Positions 14,535 to 23,255 are shown, numbered from the stretch's first letter. The stretch: DNA of 64,000 nt from Geobacter sp. (GCA_016177775.1 JACOUQ010000032.1:62001-126000); one strand, 5' to 3'. The notes: generated by a model from the sequence alone, not told the origin. Numbers and translations are program-made.

Positions 14535-17075
14535 CTACCAGAGCGTGGAGTCGCTTCCCCTCCAATAGTAGAATTCATCGGGGTTGGATGGATTGGGGTA
14601 GAATTTCCCTTCCACTGTGTAGTCAGGATCGGACATCAACTCCGGCGTCCGGGAAAATTTGAGGATAAGCTTGTCCTCGGTGTCGGAATATTTCACATCA
14701 AACGGATGCTGATCCGGATCGGCCGTCACCTCGGTGATATCCTGCGGCAACAGGGATGCATTTTTCGTCATACCGTCCGGGAGGTTAACGAAGAAGGTGG
14801 TGACCCCTTCCACCCGGTTGTGGCTTGCTTCCGGCTTCACTGACAGGTCGGCGTTCAGGTAGACGTTGACAGCGGCGGTCGCCTCTGCGCTGTTTCCTGC
14901 AACATCGGTGACCACCGCCTTCACAGTGTGGGAACCGTAAGTGACCCCCGTTATGTTCCCCTGGTATGCGACCGCTACAGGGGCGGAGTCATTGGTAGCC
15001 CCGTTGGTGGTCGAAACGAGATTTCCGTCAACGTACACCTTGAGGGTGTAGCCGTACCCCTGGTCACTTGCGCGCACATCCAGTGCGAGCTGGGCGCCGA
15101 CTGCAAGAAATGAGGATGCTGCGGGAGAAACAATCGTCACCTCGGGTGACCATCGGTCCACGTAGACGTAGCGCTCGTCATAGGAGGTGTGCCCGGCGAG
15201 ATCGGAAGCCTCTGTCCTCACCTTGAACTTACCGCCCTGCACGGCCAGCTCATGGGAGAAGCCAACCTCGTTGGGAGCCGACGCATTGCCGGTGGGGGTA
15301 AACGGAACGGCCGCGCCGTTGACGGTGACAGTCGAAATGCCGGTATCGTCGGAAGCAGTTCCGGCCACCAAGATGCTGGCGGCGTTGGTGATAAGTTCGG
15401 GCTGGGGAGAGGTGAGGGTGATGAGCGGGCTGCTGAGGTCACGCCCTTTCCAGACTCCGCACTCGAGCTCCATCGGCAGCTGGGCAAAATTCACCCAACT
15501 CCCGTCAGCGGTCATGCCGGAGCAGTTGATAGTGTAATTGCCGGGAACCCCGTGGAATTCGACCTCGGAACTTTCAACGTTATATACACTATTGGAGCCG
15601 GACGTGTTGCCGTACATTATGTACCTGCCGTCACTGCCTGTCTTCTGAAACCAGCCGCTTACCTGCGGGTAACTGATGCTCCCCCCTCCAGCGACACGGA
15701 ACGCGATACTTGCGGAACCGGTGCAGTAGCTCCTGTCATCGTTTGTCGTTTTGCCGGCCTCGATCTGAACAGGGGTCCCGAGGTACCAGTAACCGTCATT
15801 GAGGTAGCGGTAATCGTAAACGGAAAAGCTGGATGAGCGATAGGTCCCGTCGGCATAATCATACCTGGAGCCTGAAACGTAATACGGCATCCACGGCCCC
15901 GGCGTCAGGTAAAGCCTGTAGGAGCCGTCAGTCCCGAAGCGGTTAGTGCTGGCATAGCCACCGTAGCTTTGCGGATAGACGTACTGCTGTTGATTGTAGT
16001 CCCAGTATGCACTCTGTCCGTTGGCCATGAGGTAAAGGTATTGCCAGTCGGAGTTCTTCATGGTGCCGTTGATGAGGAGCCTGCCTTCCAGCTTTCCGGT
16101 GGATGCGGTGAAATCCCTGGTGTAATAACCACCTGCCTGCACATCGATAAGATCGTTTTCATATCTACCGTTTGTGTAGGGCCATCCCAGATAGGTCTGC
16201 CACGAGTCGAAGTAGGTGTATGGCCGGATATACTGCTGACCTGGAATGATCCTGTCCATCAGGTACTGGGTCGGATTCTCATACAAGGTTCTCCCATCCC
16301 CCGAAGCGTAGATCGAATGGGCGTAGAAATCTCCGCTGTCCAACCCCTTCAGATCGATTGTTCCCTGCACCGTGCCGAACTGGGACGAGTTGGTGGAATG
16401 AACGACATTCAGGGGAATGACCACAGTCTGCCCGGCTGCGATGTTCTCGTACCGCTCGGTCCCGTAGTCCACATAGAAGGTATAGGGCTTGTTGTCCACG
16501 TAGACATAGGCATAGATCCTGATCTGCTCGTTCGGTACGACCGGCATATCCCATTCCGCCGAAGTAACGGTGGGGGAATACGCCCAGTTGTAACCGTAGG
16601 AGTTGGTCTGCTCCTCCCCCTGCTGCGTCCATTTGTACGCATAGGCGTAGACGTTCCAGTTGTTGAACGGTTCGCCGCTTATGTTCAGCTTGAACCTGAC
16701 ATTACCGGGGTTCACGGCATAATCATTCGTCACTGTCGCCCCGACCGGTACCCTCAAGGTCCGCTGCTGGAAGTACATATAGGAATAGGGTGTGGCCCCT
16801 GGCTCACGGAGAAGTGTGTACACCTGAGCGCTGTAGTCGAACTCCCCACCCTGCACGGTAACCGTGTAATCAGCCCCCGTGGTCGATTTACTCGCCGAGT
16901 AGCCCGAGCTCCAGGCACTGATACCGACAGACTCGATGGTTGAACTCCCTACGGATACGTTCCCCTTGATATAACCAGGGTAGAGAATGACCTCCTCGGC
17001 CGACGCAATAATCGGCAACAACAAGGAGAGGCAGACGACACATGCGAACAAGGTCAATTGACGGACAGATTTCAT
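14535..17075 (-). CDS. large tyrosine-rich secreted multi-domain protein, unknown function
   Basis: An 846-residue exported protein with a signal peptide (1-26, ending PIIASA). The first two thirds are four or more beta-rich repeats, each opening with a G-x-V/L-x-G strand (GYIKGNVSVG, GTVQGTIDLKG, GKLEGRLLING). They are very rich in Tyr, Trp and Asn, as in carboxypeptidase-regulatory-like domains. Two Ig-like domains follow (about 555-650 and 655-755; PLITLTSPQPELITNAASIL and PEVTIVSPAASSFLAVG). The last ~90 residues form an unrecognised domain. Its ATG overlaps the stop of the upstream 146-residue gene (ATGA), so the two are translationally coupled. Function unknown. Confidence 0.82.
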   Translation of the reverse strand: MKSVRQLTLFACVVCLSLLLPIIASAEEVILYPGYIKGNVSVGSSTIESVGISAWSSGYSASKSTTGADYTVTVQGGEFDYSAQVYTLLREPGATPYSYMYFQQRTLRVPVGATVTNDYAVNPGNVRFKLNISGEPFNNWNVYAYAYKWTQQGEEQTNSYGYNWAYSPTVTSAEWDMPVVPNEQIRIYAYVYVDNKPYTFYVDYGTERYENIAAGQTVVIPLNVVHSTNSSQFGTVQGTIDLKGLDSGDFYAHSIYASGDGRTLYENPTQYLMDRIIPGQQYIRPYTYFDSWQTYLGWPYTNGRYENDLIDVQAGGYYTRDFTASTGKLEGRLLINGTMKNSDWQYLYLMANGQSAYWDYNQQQYVYPQSYGGYASTNRFGTDGSYRLYLTPGPWMPYYVSGSRYDYADGTYRSSSFSVYDYRYLNDGYWYLGTPVQIEAGKTTNDDRSYCTGSASIAFRVAGGGSISYPQVSGWFQKTGSDGRYIMYGNTSGSNSVYNVESSEVEFHGVPGNYTINCSGMTADGSWVNFAQLPMELECGVWKGRDLSSPLITLTSPQPELITNAASILVAGTASDDTGISTVTVNGAAVPFTPTGNASAPNEVGFSHELAVQGGKFKVRTEASDLAGHTSYDERYVYVDRWSPEVTIVSPAASSFLAVGAQLALDVRASDQGYGYTLKVYVDGNLVSTTNGATNDSAPVAVAYQGNITGVTYGSHTVKAVVTDVAGNSAEATAAVNVYLNADLSVKPEASHNRVEGVTTFFVNLPDGMTKNASLLPQDITEVTADPDQHPFDVKYSDTEDKLILKFSRTPELMSDPDYTVEGKFYPNPSNPDEFYYWRGSDSTLW

Positions 17076-17512
17076 AGCGCCCCTCCTTTCAACGACTCAG
17101 GTCCGGACGGGATCCGCCCCCCTTGCACCACAACAGTCTCACGCTCCCCGGCCGCGTTCGTGAACTCGATGCTCCAGGGAATCATAGGCGTGCCCCCCCC
17201 TGGAGATGCAAGGGTCTCGGGGAGAATGACGTCCACGACGATGGCCGCATGTCCGCCGCCCGTCACCGTCCCGAGGTCAAATCTTCTGTTGGCCAGAGCC
17301 GGAACTGAAGCCCCATTGGTCCAGGCAACAGCGTTCCCGGCTACGGCGGAGCCCAGATTCGCGACGTTCAGATGAAGCTTGTTTCGCGAAATTCCTTCTC
17401 CGGCGGAAACCTGGTCCAGCTTCCATGCCACAGCGAAATTACCCGCGGCAAACGATGGTGCGGCCGATGCCACAAGCAGCAGCAACGGCAAGATCTTTCT
17501 GACAATTTGCAT
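17072..17512 (-). CDS. small secreted protein coupled to the 846-residue protein
   Basis: 146 residues with a signal peptide (1-22, ending APSFA). A single predicted beta-sandwich of CARDB-like character follows (WKLDQVSAGEGISRNKLHLN, DLGTVTGGGHAAIVVDVILP, TPMIPWSIEFTNAAGERETV). GGAGGGAGGAAAC precedes the ATG. Its stop overlaps the start of the large secreted gene by four bases, so the pair very likely works together, perhaps as partner and large surface protein. The CARDB comparison is an impression, not a search result. Confidence 0.75.
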   Translation of the reverse strand: MQIVRKILPLLLLVASAAPSFAAGNFAVAWKLDQVSAGEGISRNKLHLNVANLGSAVAGNAVAWTNGASVPALANRRFDLGTVTGGGHAAIVVDVILPETLASPGGGTPMIPWSIEFTNAAGERETVVVQGGRIPSGPESLKGGAL

Positions 17513-17633
17513 GTTTCCTCCCTCCTCGTCATGAAATGCCTGCCCACAAAGCCACCCCTTCCGTTCTCATCATCACCTTTCTTGGAACGAATTTCTTGAT
17601 GGCATAGGTCAACAACAATTAATTAGGTAAAGA

Positions 17634-17662
17634 TTATTATCATTTGCATATTTATAGGTCAA
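17634..17662 (-). promoter_or_regulatory. candidate promoter for the 17512-14535 gene pair
   Basis: On the minus strand TTGACC is followed after 17 bases by TAATAAT within AT-rich DNA. It lies about 120 bases before the start codon. The rest of the 321-base gap (17513-17833) holds a second TTGACC near 17610 and nothing else recognisable. Confidence 0.35.
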
Positions 17663-17833
17663 CTGTTTTCTGCTCTGCACGCGAGATAGTAATTTTGAGG
17701 GGGAAATGGGGGCACGATGATGAAGCGGCAAACTTCTTTCTGCTGAAAGGGGAGTATAAAATCAGGATACTGCTTAGAAATGTCTTTCCCAAAGCAGCGT
17801 TGTAGGGAGAGCTAAGGGAGGGTTGGGGTCTGA

Positions 17834-18325
17834 TTAGGGTTTCGAATATTCGTTCAGCTTAGTCGCGGCCAGCCCCCCGCCATACAGGAACCGGACGGAA
17901 GCCTGCAACGGTGTCGGCCCCCTCGCGCCGCTCCCTGCCACGACGAAGGTGTTGACTGTGAAAATGTCGAGCTGGACGTAATCGTTTCCGGTAAGTATGC
18001 CGTACAGACGAAGCCTTTCGCCGATCTTCAGATCAGGGTCAATTTTCTCCCCAAGCGGTAGCCCCCCGCCACCGATCATGGTTAATTGGCGGACTTCTAT
18101 TACGTTCGGCTTGAAAGACGCACTGGGCCTGTTCGCCCCGAGTCCCTCCTTCTGCACTATCAGAACGGAGCCAACCTCTTTGAAACCACCCAGAAAACCC
18201 GGTACGGTCAGCTTGTAGCGACTCCCGATCGCCGACTTGACCTCATCCTGGGTAACGGCAAAAGAATTTCCTACCAGAAGGTGAAACAGAAACAGGCTGA
18301 GAGCAAAGCGAAATCGATACTGCAT
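17834..18325 (-). CDS. exported protein, unknown function
   Basis: 163 residues with a signal peptide (about 1-23, ending GNSFA). The mature part is mostly beta (KLTVPGFLGGFKEVGSVLIV, KIGERLRLYGILTGNDYVQL, FTVNTFVV) and shows no catalytic motif. The ATG at 18325 is chosen because AAAGGAGAA lies seven bases before it; an upstream in-frame TTG would lie within that same ribosome-binding site. It diverges from the TPR gene at 18398 across 72 bases that contain a symmetrical operator-like repeat. Confidence 0.75.
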   Translation of the reverse strand: MQYRFRFALSLFLFHLLVGNSFAVTQDEVKSAIGSRYKLTVPGFLGGFKEVGSVLIVQKEGLGANRPSASFKPNVIEVRQLTMIGGGGLPLGEKIDPDLKIGERLRLYGILTGNDYVQLDIFTVNTFVVAGSGARGPTPLQASVRFLYGGGLAATKLNEYSKP

Positions 18326-18355
18326 GGCGCATTCTCCTTTCAAAGTGAGAAAAAA

Positions 18356-18389
18356 CCAGATAAATTGAGTGTAGCAAAATTTTATCTGG
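18356..18389. promoter_or_regulatory. 9-bp inverted repeat around an extended -10 in a divergent promoter region
   Basis: CCAGATAAA (18356-18364) is mirrored by TTTATCTGG (18381-18389). The 16-base centre carries TGCTACACT on the minus strand, an extended -10 match for the leftward gene. The right arm touches the GGAGG of the rightward TPR gene. A shared operator, or a hairpin masking that ribosome-binding site, are both possible. Confidence 0.5.
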
Positions 18390-18397
18390 AGGAACAG

Positions 18398-18841
18398 ATG
18401 GCGGTTGTTGATCCGGAAATGGAATTTTCAAAGGGGATGGAGGCGCTGAACAGCGGCGACTCCCTCGCCGCGCTGGTTCATTTCGGAAAAGCGGTGCAGG
18501 CCGGGGAAGACCCCCTTGCCAAGTCTTATTATGCCTACTGCATCGCCAGAGAGCGGGGGCAGGTGCAGAAGGGGATCGCGCTCTGCCACGAGGCCATGGC
18601 CCAAGAACCGGACAACCCCAAGCACTACCTGAACCTTGGCCGGATATACCTGACGGCTCGCAACAAGGCCGAGGCGCTCAGGGTATGGAGGGAAGGGATA
18701 GGCATGGAGCATGACGCGGAGATCGCCGCCCTGCTGGAAGAAATCGGCACCAGGAAGCCGCCGGTAATCTCCTCCCTCCATCGGGACCACCTGATCAACA
18801 AGTATCTGGGGATATTACTCTCTAAACTCGGCTTGAGGTAG
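18398..18841 (+). CDS. TPR-repeat protein
   Basis: A 147-residue cytosolic protein, mostly TPR helix pairs: FSKGMEALNSGDSLAALVHF, SYYAYCIARERGQVQKGIAL, HYLNLGRIYLTARNKAEALR. It has a basic C-terminal tail (INKYLGILLSKLGLR). No signal peptide. CTGGAGGAACAG sits ideally before the ATG at 18398. The family is a generic protein-interaction scaffold, and the partner is unknown. It ends nine bases from the stop of the convergent mtgA. Confidence 0.85.
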   Translation: MAVVDPEMEFSKGMEALNSGDSLAALVHFGKAVQAGEDPLAKSYYAYCIARERGQVQKGIALCHEAMAQEPDNPKHYLNLGRIYLTARNKAEALRVWREGIGMEHDAEIAALLEEIGTRKPPVISSLHRDHLINKYLGILLSKLGLR

Positions 18842-18849
18842 AAAAACAG

Positions 18850-19800
18850 CTACTGTGACTGTCCGCCGGATGCCGGCGGTGGAGCCGGTTTCTCACCGGT
18901 CGACGGCTGATCGGCCGGCGGTTGTTCCCCCTCCGGGGCAGGTTTCTCCTGCACCTTCTCTTCCGGCTTGACCTCCACTTCCGGCAGGCTCGCGCCTGTC
19001 CGGTTCTCGAACACCTCCTCCTTCTTGATGCTCTCCTCAACCTTGCGCTGCATGCCGGCAATATTTATCGGCTCAGCCAGGGCAGCCTGGTATTCTCCTT
19101 CAGACAAAACCCCCTTACTGCGCAAAAGCCCCAGGATCATGTTTGATCTCTTCAGCACCTTGCCCAGGTTCTTATAAGGGTTGTAGGCCACGCGCGGACC
19201 GGGGAGCATGGCCGCAAGAAAGGAGCACTCGCGCGGCGTGAGGGCCGAGGGGTGCTTGCCGAAGTAATAACGTGAGCCATGGCCTATGCCGTACACCATC
19301 GGCCCCAGCTCGATCACGTTCAGGTAGAGCTCGACGATCCGCCCCTTGGTAAGCTCTTCCTCCATCCGCCGGGCCAGGACGATCTCCTTGACCTTGCGGG
19401 AGATGGTCTTCTCCCGGCTGAGGAAGAGGTTTTTCGCCACCTGCTGGGTGATGGTGGAGGCCCCCTTGGCGAAGCTCTTCTTCTCCAGGTCGTACTTGAT
19501 GGCATTCTTGATCGCCTTGACGTCGATCCCCTCGTGCTTGTAGAAGTTGGCGTCCTCCGCCAGGATCACCGCCCACTTCATCTCCGATGGAATACTCCCT
19601 GACGGGCTCCAATAGCGGCTTTTGGGGCCGACCACAAGGGGATGCCGGTTCCCCTTCCAATCCTTCACCTGGATGGTCATGCTGGTGCGTCGGTCCTTGA
19701 GGGGCTCGACCGAGGGGAGGAAGAGGAGAGAGATGCCGATGTAGATTGCGTAGAGGGTGAAGAGGGCGATGACGATCTTTACTGCTTTCCGGAGCTTCAA
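18850..19800 (-). CDS. mtgA: monofunctional peptidoglycan glycosyltransferase
   Basis: Polymerises lipid II into glycan strands at the outer face of the inner membrane (family GT51). A 316-residue protein with one N-terminal helix (8-28). The catalytic Glu is E82 in AEDANFYKHEG; GASTITQQVAKNLFLS (113-128), KEIVLARRMEE and YLNVIELG follow in the standard order. No transpeptidase domain is present. The last ~60 residues are a Pro/Glu-rich low-complexity tail (EVKPEEKVQEKPAPEGEQ) that is unusual for MtgA. The gene is convergent with the TPR gene. Confidence 0.93.
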   Translation of the reverse strand: MKLRKAVKIVIALFTLYAIYIGISLLFLPSVEPLKDRRTSMTIQVKDWKGNRHPLVVGPKSRYWSPSGSIPSEMKWAVILAEDANFYKHEGIDVKAIKNAIKYDLEKKSFAKGASTITQQVAKNLFLSREKTISRKVKEIVLARRMEEELTKGRIVELYLNVIELGPMVYGIGHGSRYYFGKHPSALTPRECSFLAAMLPGPRVAYNPYKNLGKVLKRSNMILGLLRSKGVLSEGEYQAALAEPINIAGMQRKVEESIKKEEVFENRTGASLPEVEVKPEEKVQEKPAPEGEQPPADQPSTGEKPAPPPASGGQSQ

Positions 19801-19840
19801 ACTTTTACCTCACAGCGAATAAACTTAAAATGGCAATTGA

Positions 19841-19934
19841 ACCGCAGAGACGCAGAGGTCGCAGAGAAAAAGAGAAACCAGGATGGTTCTGAAAACCCTT
19901 CGATTTTCTCTGCGTTCCTCTGCGTCTCTGCGGT
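19841..19934. repeat. CGCAGAG-type inverted repeat
   Basis: ACCGCAGAGACGCAGAGG at the left is mirrored by CCTCTGCGTCTCTGCGGT at the right. The AT-richer centre also has inverted pieces (CAGAGAAAA against TTTTCTCTG). The same kind of element is at 56471-56640, and a related CGCAAAG form is at 21620-21699. Confidence 0.85.
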
Positions 19935-20078
19935 GAATGCTTTTCGGGAGTTTAGCCCGATTCATGGTAGGGGTAAACATAAATGTGTTCCGGGAAACGG
20001 GTGGAGTCATTGATTCCACAGGGAAAGCATGCTATTTTGCAGGCGATTGCCATGCTTTTCAATGCCGTGGAGGACACC

Positions 20079-21620
20079 ATGCAGAACCGCTACCGCATCT
20101 TCGCCATCGGCGACATCAACGCCTTTTTCGGCCTGATGCTCGACAACATGTCGAGCCTGGTGATCATGGCCACCATCCTGACCACCGCGTTCCAGATGCC
20201 GCACGACATCGTTCTCTATAAAATGGTCCCCGGCAGCGCCATGGGGGTGCTGTTCGGCGACCTCCTCTACACCTGGATGGCGGTGCGACTGGCGAAAAGA
20301 ACCGGCAGCACCGGCGTGACCGCCATGCCGCTCGGCCTCGACACCCCCTCTACCTTCGGCATGGCCTTCGGCGTCATCGGCCCCACCTACCTTGCAACGA
20401 AAGATGCCCTCTTCACCTGGCAGGCGGCCATGGCCACCATCGTGTTGATGGGGGTGTTCAAGATCGCCGTATCCTTCTGCGGCCCGGCGCTCCGTCGTGC
20501 CATCCCCCGCGCCGGCCTCCTGGGGAGCATCGCTGCAGTGGCGCTCCTGTTGATCGCCTACCTCCCGGCGCTCCGCCTCTTCTCCTCCCCTGTTGTCGGA
20601 TTTCTCTCCCTCGGGGTCGTGCTGGCGGCTCTCGTTGCCAAAATCAAGCTCCCGTTCCGCCTCCCCGGCGCCTTGGCCGGCATCATGTGCGGCACCGTGG
20701 CCTACTATCTCCTCGGCAGCCTGGGGTGGCTCCCGGCCAACAACCACCTGGCACCCCATCTACCCGAGCTCAGGTTCGCCCTTCCGCTCCCGACACTGGA
20801 GTTCGTCCCAGGCCTGGCGAAGGCCCTCACCTTCCTGCCGCTCGCCCTTCCTTTTGCCCTGGCCACCGTGGTGGGCGGAGTGGACGTGACCGAGAGCGCG
20901 GCAGCGGCAGGCGACGACTACAACACTCGCGACATTCTCCTTGTTGAAGGGTTCGCCACCCTTCTCGCCGGGATGTGCGGCGGGGTTCTCCAGTCATGTC
21001 CCTACATCGGGCACCCTGCTTACAAGGATATGGGGGGCCGGGCAGGGTATACCCTGGCGACCGCTCTTTTCATCGGCATCGGCGGCATTCTCGGCTATCT
21101 CTCCTTCTTCGTCGACCTCCTCCCGGAGGCGGCTGTGGCGCCGATCCTGATCTTCATCGGCATCGAGATCACGGCCCAGGCCTTCGAGGCGACTCCGAAG
21201 GCACACTACAAGGCCATCGCCCTGGCCTTTCTGCCGGTCATCGCTTGCCTGGTGCAGATCGAGTTCGGCCTGCTGCTGGGGGCACTTGCAAAGTCGCCCG
21301 CCGACCTCACGGGCGACGTTGCCGCCACCTACAAGGCCACGCTACTTCTGGGGAACGGCTTCATCGTCACCTCCCTCCTCTGGGGTGGCGCCTTTGCCGC
21401 GCTCCTCGACCACCGCCTCATCCGCTCCGCCATTTTCCTCCTCATCTCCGCCATTGCCACCCTCTGCGGCGCCATCCACTCTCCCCTCCCATCGGGCGCC
21501 ATGTTCCTGCCCTGGCAGGCACCGGAGCCCATCGTCCTCCATCTGTCCGCCGCCTATGGCGCCATGGCGCTTTTGTTTCTGGCCCTTTCCCTTCGACGTG
21601 ACTTCAGCAAGAATCCGTAA
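20079..21620 (+). CDS. NCS2-like (xanthine/uracil/sulfate-type) permease
   Basis: A 513-residue polytopic inner-membrane protein with about 12-14 hydrophobic segments. The fold and motifs recall the NCS2/AzgA-like permeases: GDINAFFGLMLDN at the start, TGVTAMPLGLDTPS, a DVTESAAAAGDDY stretch where NCS2 proteins carry the substrate-binding acidic residue, then GGVLQSCPYIGHPAYKDMGG. The substrate could be a purine or another anion and is not decided by sequence. The ATG at 20079 has GGAGG five bases upstream; earlier in-frame ATGs lack one. The stop codon touches a CGCAAAG repeat. Confidence 0.8.
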   Translation: MQNRYRIFAIGDINAFFGLMLDNMSSLVIMATILTTAFQMPHDIVLYKMVPGSAMGVLFGDLLYTWMAVRLAKRTGSTGVTAMPLGLDTPSTFGMAFGVIGPTYLATKDALFTWQAAMATIVLMGVFKIAVSFCGPALRRAIPRAGLLGSIAAVALLLIAYLPALRLFSSPVVGFLSLGVVLAALVAKIKLPFRLPGALAGIMCGTVAYYLLGSLGWLPANNHLAPHLPELRFALPLPTLEFVPGLAKALTFLPLALPFALATVVGGVDVTESAAAAGDDYNTRDILLVEGFATLLAGMCGGVLQSCPYIGHPAYKDMGGRAGYTLATALFIGIGGILGYLSFFVDLLPEAAVAPILIFIGIEITAQAFEATPKAHYKAIALAFLPVIACLVQIEFGLLLGALAKSPADLTGDVAATYKATLLLGNGFIVTSLLWGGAFAALLDHRLIRSAIFLLISAIATLCGAIHSPLPSGAMFLPWQAPEPIVLHLSAAYGAMALLFLALSLRRDFSKNP

Positions 21621-21699
21621 CGCAAAGACGCGAAGACGCGAAGAAAAAACCAAAGCTGACAAATATCTTTGCGTCCTTGCGTCTTCGCGTCTTTGCGTT
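21620..21699. repeat. CGCAAAGACGCGAAG-type inverted repeat
   Basis: ACGCAAAGACGCGAAGACGC at the left mirrors GCGTCTTCGCGTCTTTGCGT at the right around an AT-rich centre. It starts on the last base of the permease stop codon. Confidence 0.85.
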
Positions 21700-21736
21700 G
21701 AAAAGGAGTTCCTGGCTTCGATAAATTTTGAATTTA

Positions 21737-21870
21737 TCAGAGATGGGGATAGAAGATGTAGAAGGTGAGCGAGAGCGCCGCCATGATCCACATCCCCGGC
21801 TTCACATCCCCGGCGCGGCCGTTCAGCACCCTCAGAAGAGGCCAGGAGAGTGGCCTGTCGATAATTTTTG
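21737..21870 (-). pseudogene. 3' relic of a membrane-protein gene, or a very small membrane protein
   Basis: The minus strand encodes ...LLRVLNGRAGDVKPGMWIMA then ALSLTFYIFYPHL and a stop. Codon use is strongly G/C-ending and typical of genes here, and the end is a clear hydrophobic segment. No full gene fits: the frame runs upstream into a terminator hairpin. A start at the in-frame GTG (GTGCTGAAC) would give a 30-residue membrane peptide. It is either a decayed gene end or a small protein. No family recognised. Confidence 0.4.
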
Positions 21871-21875
21871 CGTGC

Positions 21876-21901
21876 AAAAAAAACGCCCCGTTTCCGGGGC
21901 G
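21876..21901 (-). terminator. intrinsic terminator of the cytochrome/ASH gene
   Basis: On the minus strand CGCCCCG pairs with CGGGGCG around a four-base loop and is followed by eight T. It lies about 40 bases after the stop codon of the 21939-22943 gene. Confidence 0.93.
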
Positions 21902-21938
21902 CTTCTCTTCCGACAACTTCCTCAATCTGAAGCTTAGG

Positions 21939-22943
21939 CTACTTCACAATCTTGGTAAGGGCGGTTGCCTGGTCAACATCGGCATCCTGGTCAGTAACGT
22001 TAACCGTCCAGTCGATGTTGCCGACAACAGTCGGGGTGTAGTCGGGGAAGGTGTAGCTGGCGGTGGCGCCGGCCGCGATGTTGTCAAGGGCGATGCTCTG
22101 GCTGTAAATCTGGCTGCCGTTCTGTACCCCTACCAGCGTGGCGCTGGCCAGGCCGGTCCCGGAGGAGATGGAGCTCGGGTTGGATACGGACAGGGTGACA
22201 GTAGCCGGCTTCACGCGGGCGAGGCTGATGCGGCCGGTGGCCGATACGCCGGTGATGTCGATGTCGACCACGGCAGGAGCCGGTACGACGCCGGTGCCGC
22301 TTACGCTGACGGTGGCCGTCGGGGTATCGGGGTCGTTGCTGCTGATCTTCACGGAGCCGCTGTCGGTCGTGGCGTCAATCGGGGTGTAGGTCACGGACAG
22401 GGTGGTGGAGCTGCCGGCCGCGACGGTGAAGGGAGCGGCGGGAGAGGAGGTGTACTCGCTGCTGGTGCCGGAGCCGAGGACAATGGCGGTAACATCCAGG
22501 CCGGCGTTGCCGGTGTTCTGGATCGAGGTGGTCTTGGTGACCGAGTTGCCGACGTTCACAGTGCCGAAGCTGAGGGAGCTGGAGCTAAGGGCGATATTCG
22601 GAGCAGGGGCGACACCCGGCTTGTCGTTCGGATCGCCAGGGAAGGTAAGGTTGTTGATTTCGGTGATGTTGCTGAAGGTGTCGCCGTCGGAGTCGAGCGA
22701 CTCGACCGCCACCATGGCCTGGCTCTCCGTGTAGCCTGCCAGAAGCTTCGTCTCCACGTCCGCACCGTAAGGGTTCCTTGACTTGCCGCCGGAGACATGG
22801 CAACTGTCGCAGGTATCAAGCCTGGTGTTGGCCGTGCCGTACAGGCCGTTGAAGGTACTCAGATAGCCGGAACGTGCCTGCACCTGTCCCGAAAACGCCA
22901 ATACTGCGGCAACCAGCATTACTGCTAAAAATCCGTACTTCAT
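21939..22943 (-). CDS. secreted monoheme c-type cytochrome with ASH-like domain
   Basis: 334 residues with a signal peptide (1-23, ending QVQARS). One heme-c site follows, CDSCH, about 25 residues into the mature part, in a short domain with a DSDGDTFSN Ca-binding-like loop. Next comes an ASPM-SPD-2-Hydin (ASH)-type domain (NIALSSSSLSFGTVNVGNSV, SVTYTPIDATTDSGSVKISS). The C-terminus is a beta domain (DIDITGVSATGRISLARVKP, ASYTFPDYTPTVVGNIDWTV). GGAGG stands six bases before the ATG at 22943; upstream in-frame codons are rejected. Probably periplasmic or exported, in electron transfer or ligand sensing. Function not established. Confidence 0.82.
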   Translation of the reverse strand: MKYGFLAVMLVAAVLAFSGQVQARSGYLSTFNGLYGTANTRLDTCDSCHVSGGKSRNPYGADVETKLLAGYTESQAMVAVESLDSDGDTFSNITEINNLTFPGDPNDKPGVAPAPNIALSSSSLSFGTVNVGNSVTKTTSIQNTGNAGLDVTAIVLGSGTSSEYTSSPAAPFTVAAGSSTTLSVTYTPIDATTDSGSVKISSNDPDTPTATVSVSGTGVVPAPAVVDIDITGVSATGRISLARVKPATVTLSVSNPSSISSGTGLASATLVGVQNGSQIYSQSIALDNIAAGATASYTFPDYTPTVVGNIDWTVNVTDQDADVDQATALTKIVK

Positions 22944-23039
22944 GACAATCCTCCTTGAATGAAATTGAATAACGAGAAAACAACTGAGCACATTGCATGC
23001 CATACTCCGGGGTCAGCATCAGCACCCGAGTTGTCAGGC

Positions 23040-23129
23040 AAATATCACTGAGTGACAATTTCTACATACCTCATATCCTTCTAATAAACTCCAACTAAAA
23101 CCCGACTTATTCAGTAAATATTACTGAGT
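23040..23129. promoter_or_regulatory. paired operator-like repeats in the 22944-23255 gap
   Basis: AAATATCACTGAGT (23040-23053) and AAATATTACTGAGT (23116-23129) are near-identical 14-mers 76 bases apart. Each overlaps a small palindrome (TCACTGAGTGA; TCAGTAA-ATA-TTACTGA). The gap of 312 bases is AT-rich and lies between the divergent cytochrome/ASH and M48 genes. No riboswitch that I know fits it; nothing else is visible in it. Confidence 0.45.
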
Positions 23130-23255
23130 CATAAATTTACTACTGAAATAATAATATTTTAATTAAATTGTTTCGAGCTAAATGACGGAATCCACGGCCA
23201 AATCACCACACTTCATCCCAAATCCCTATCGACACCCATACCGGCATAGGGTAAG

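Noticed and set aside
22944..23255. Possible GEMM-type (cyclic dinucleotide) riboswitch before the cytochrome/ASH gene
   Set aside because: Such riboswitches are common before Geobacter cytochrome genes, but the conserved GEMM core and tetraloop-receptor bases are not present in this gap.
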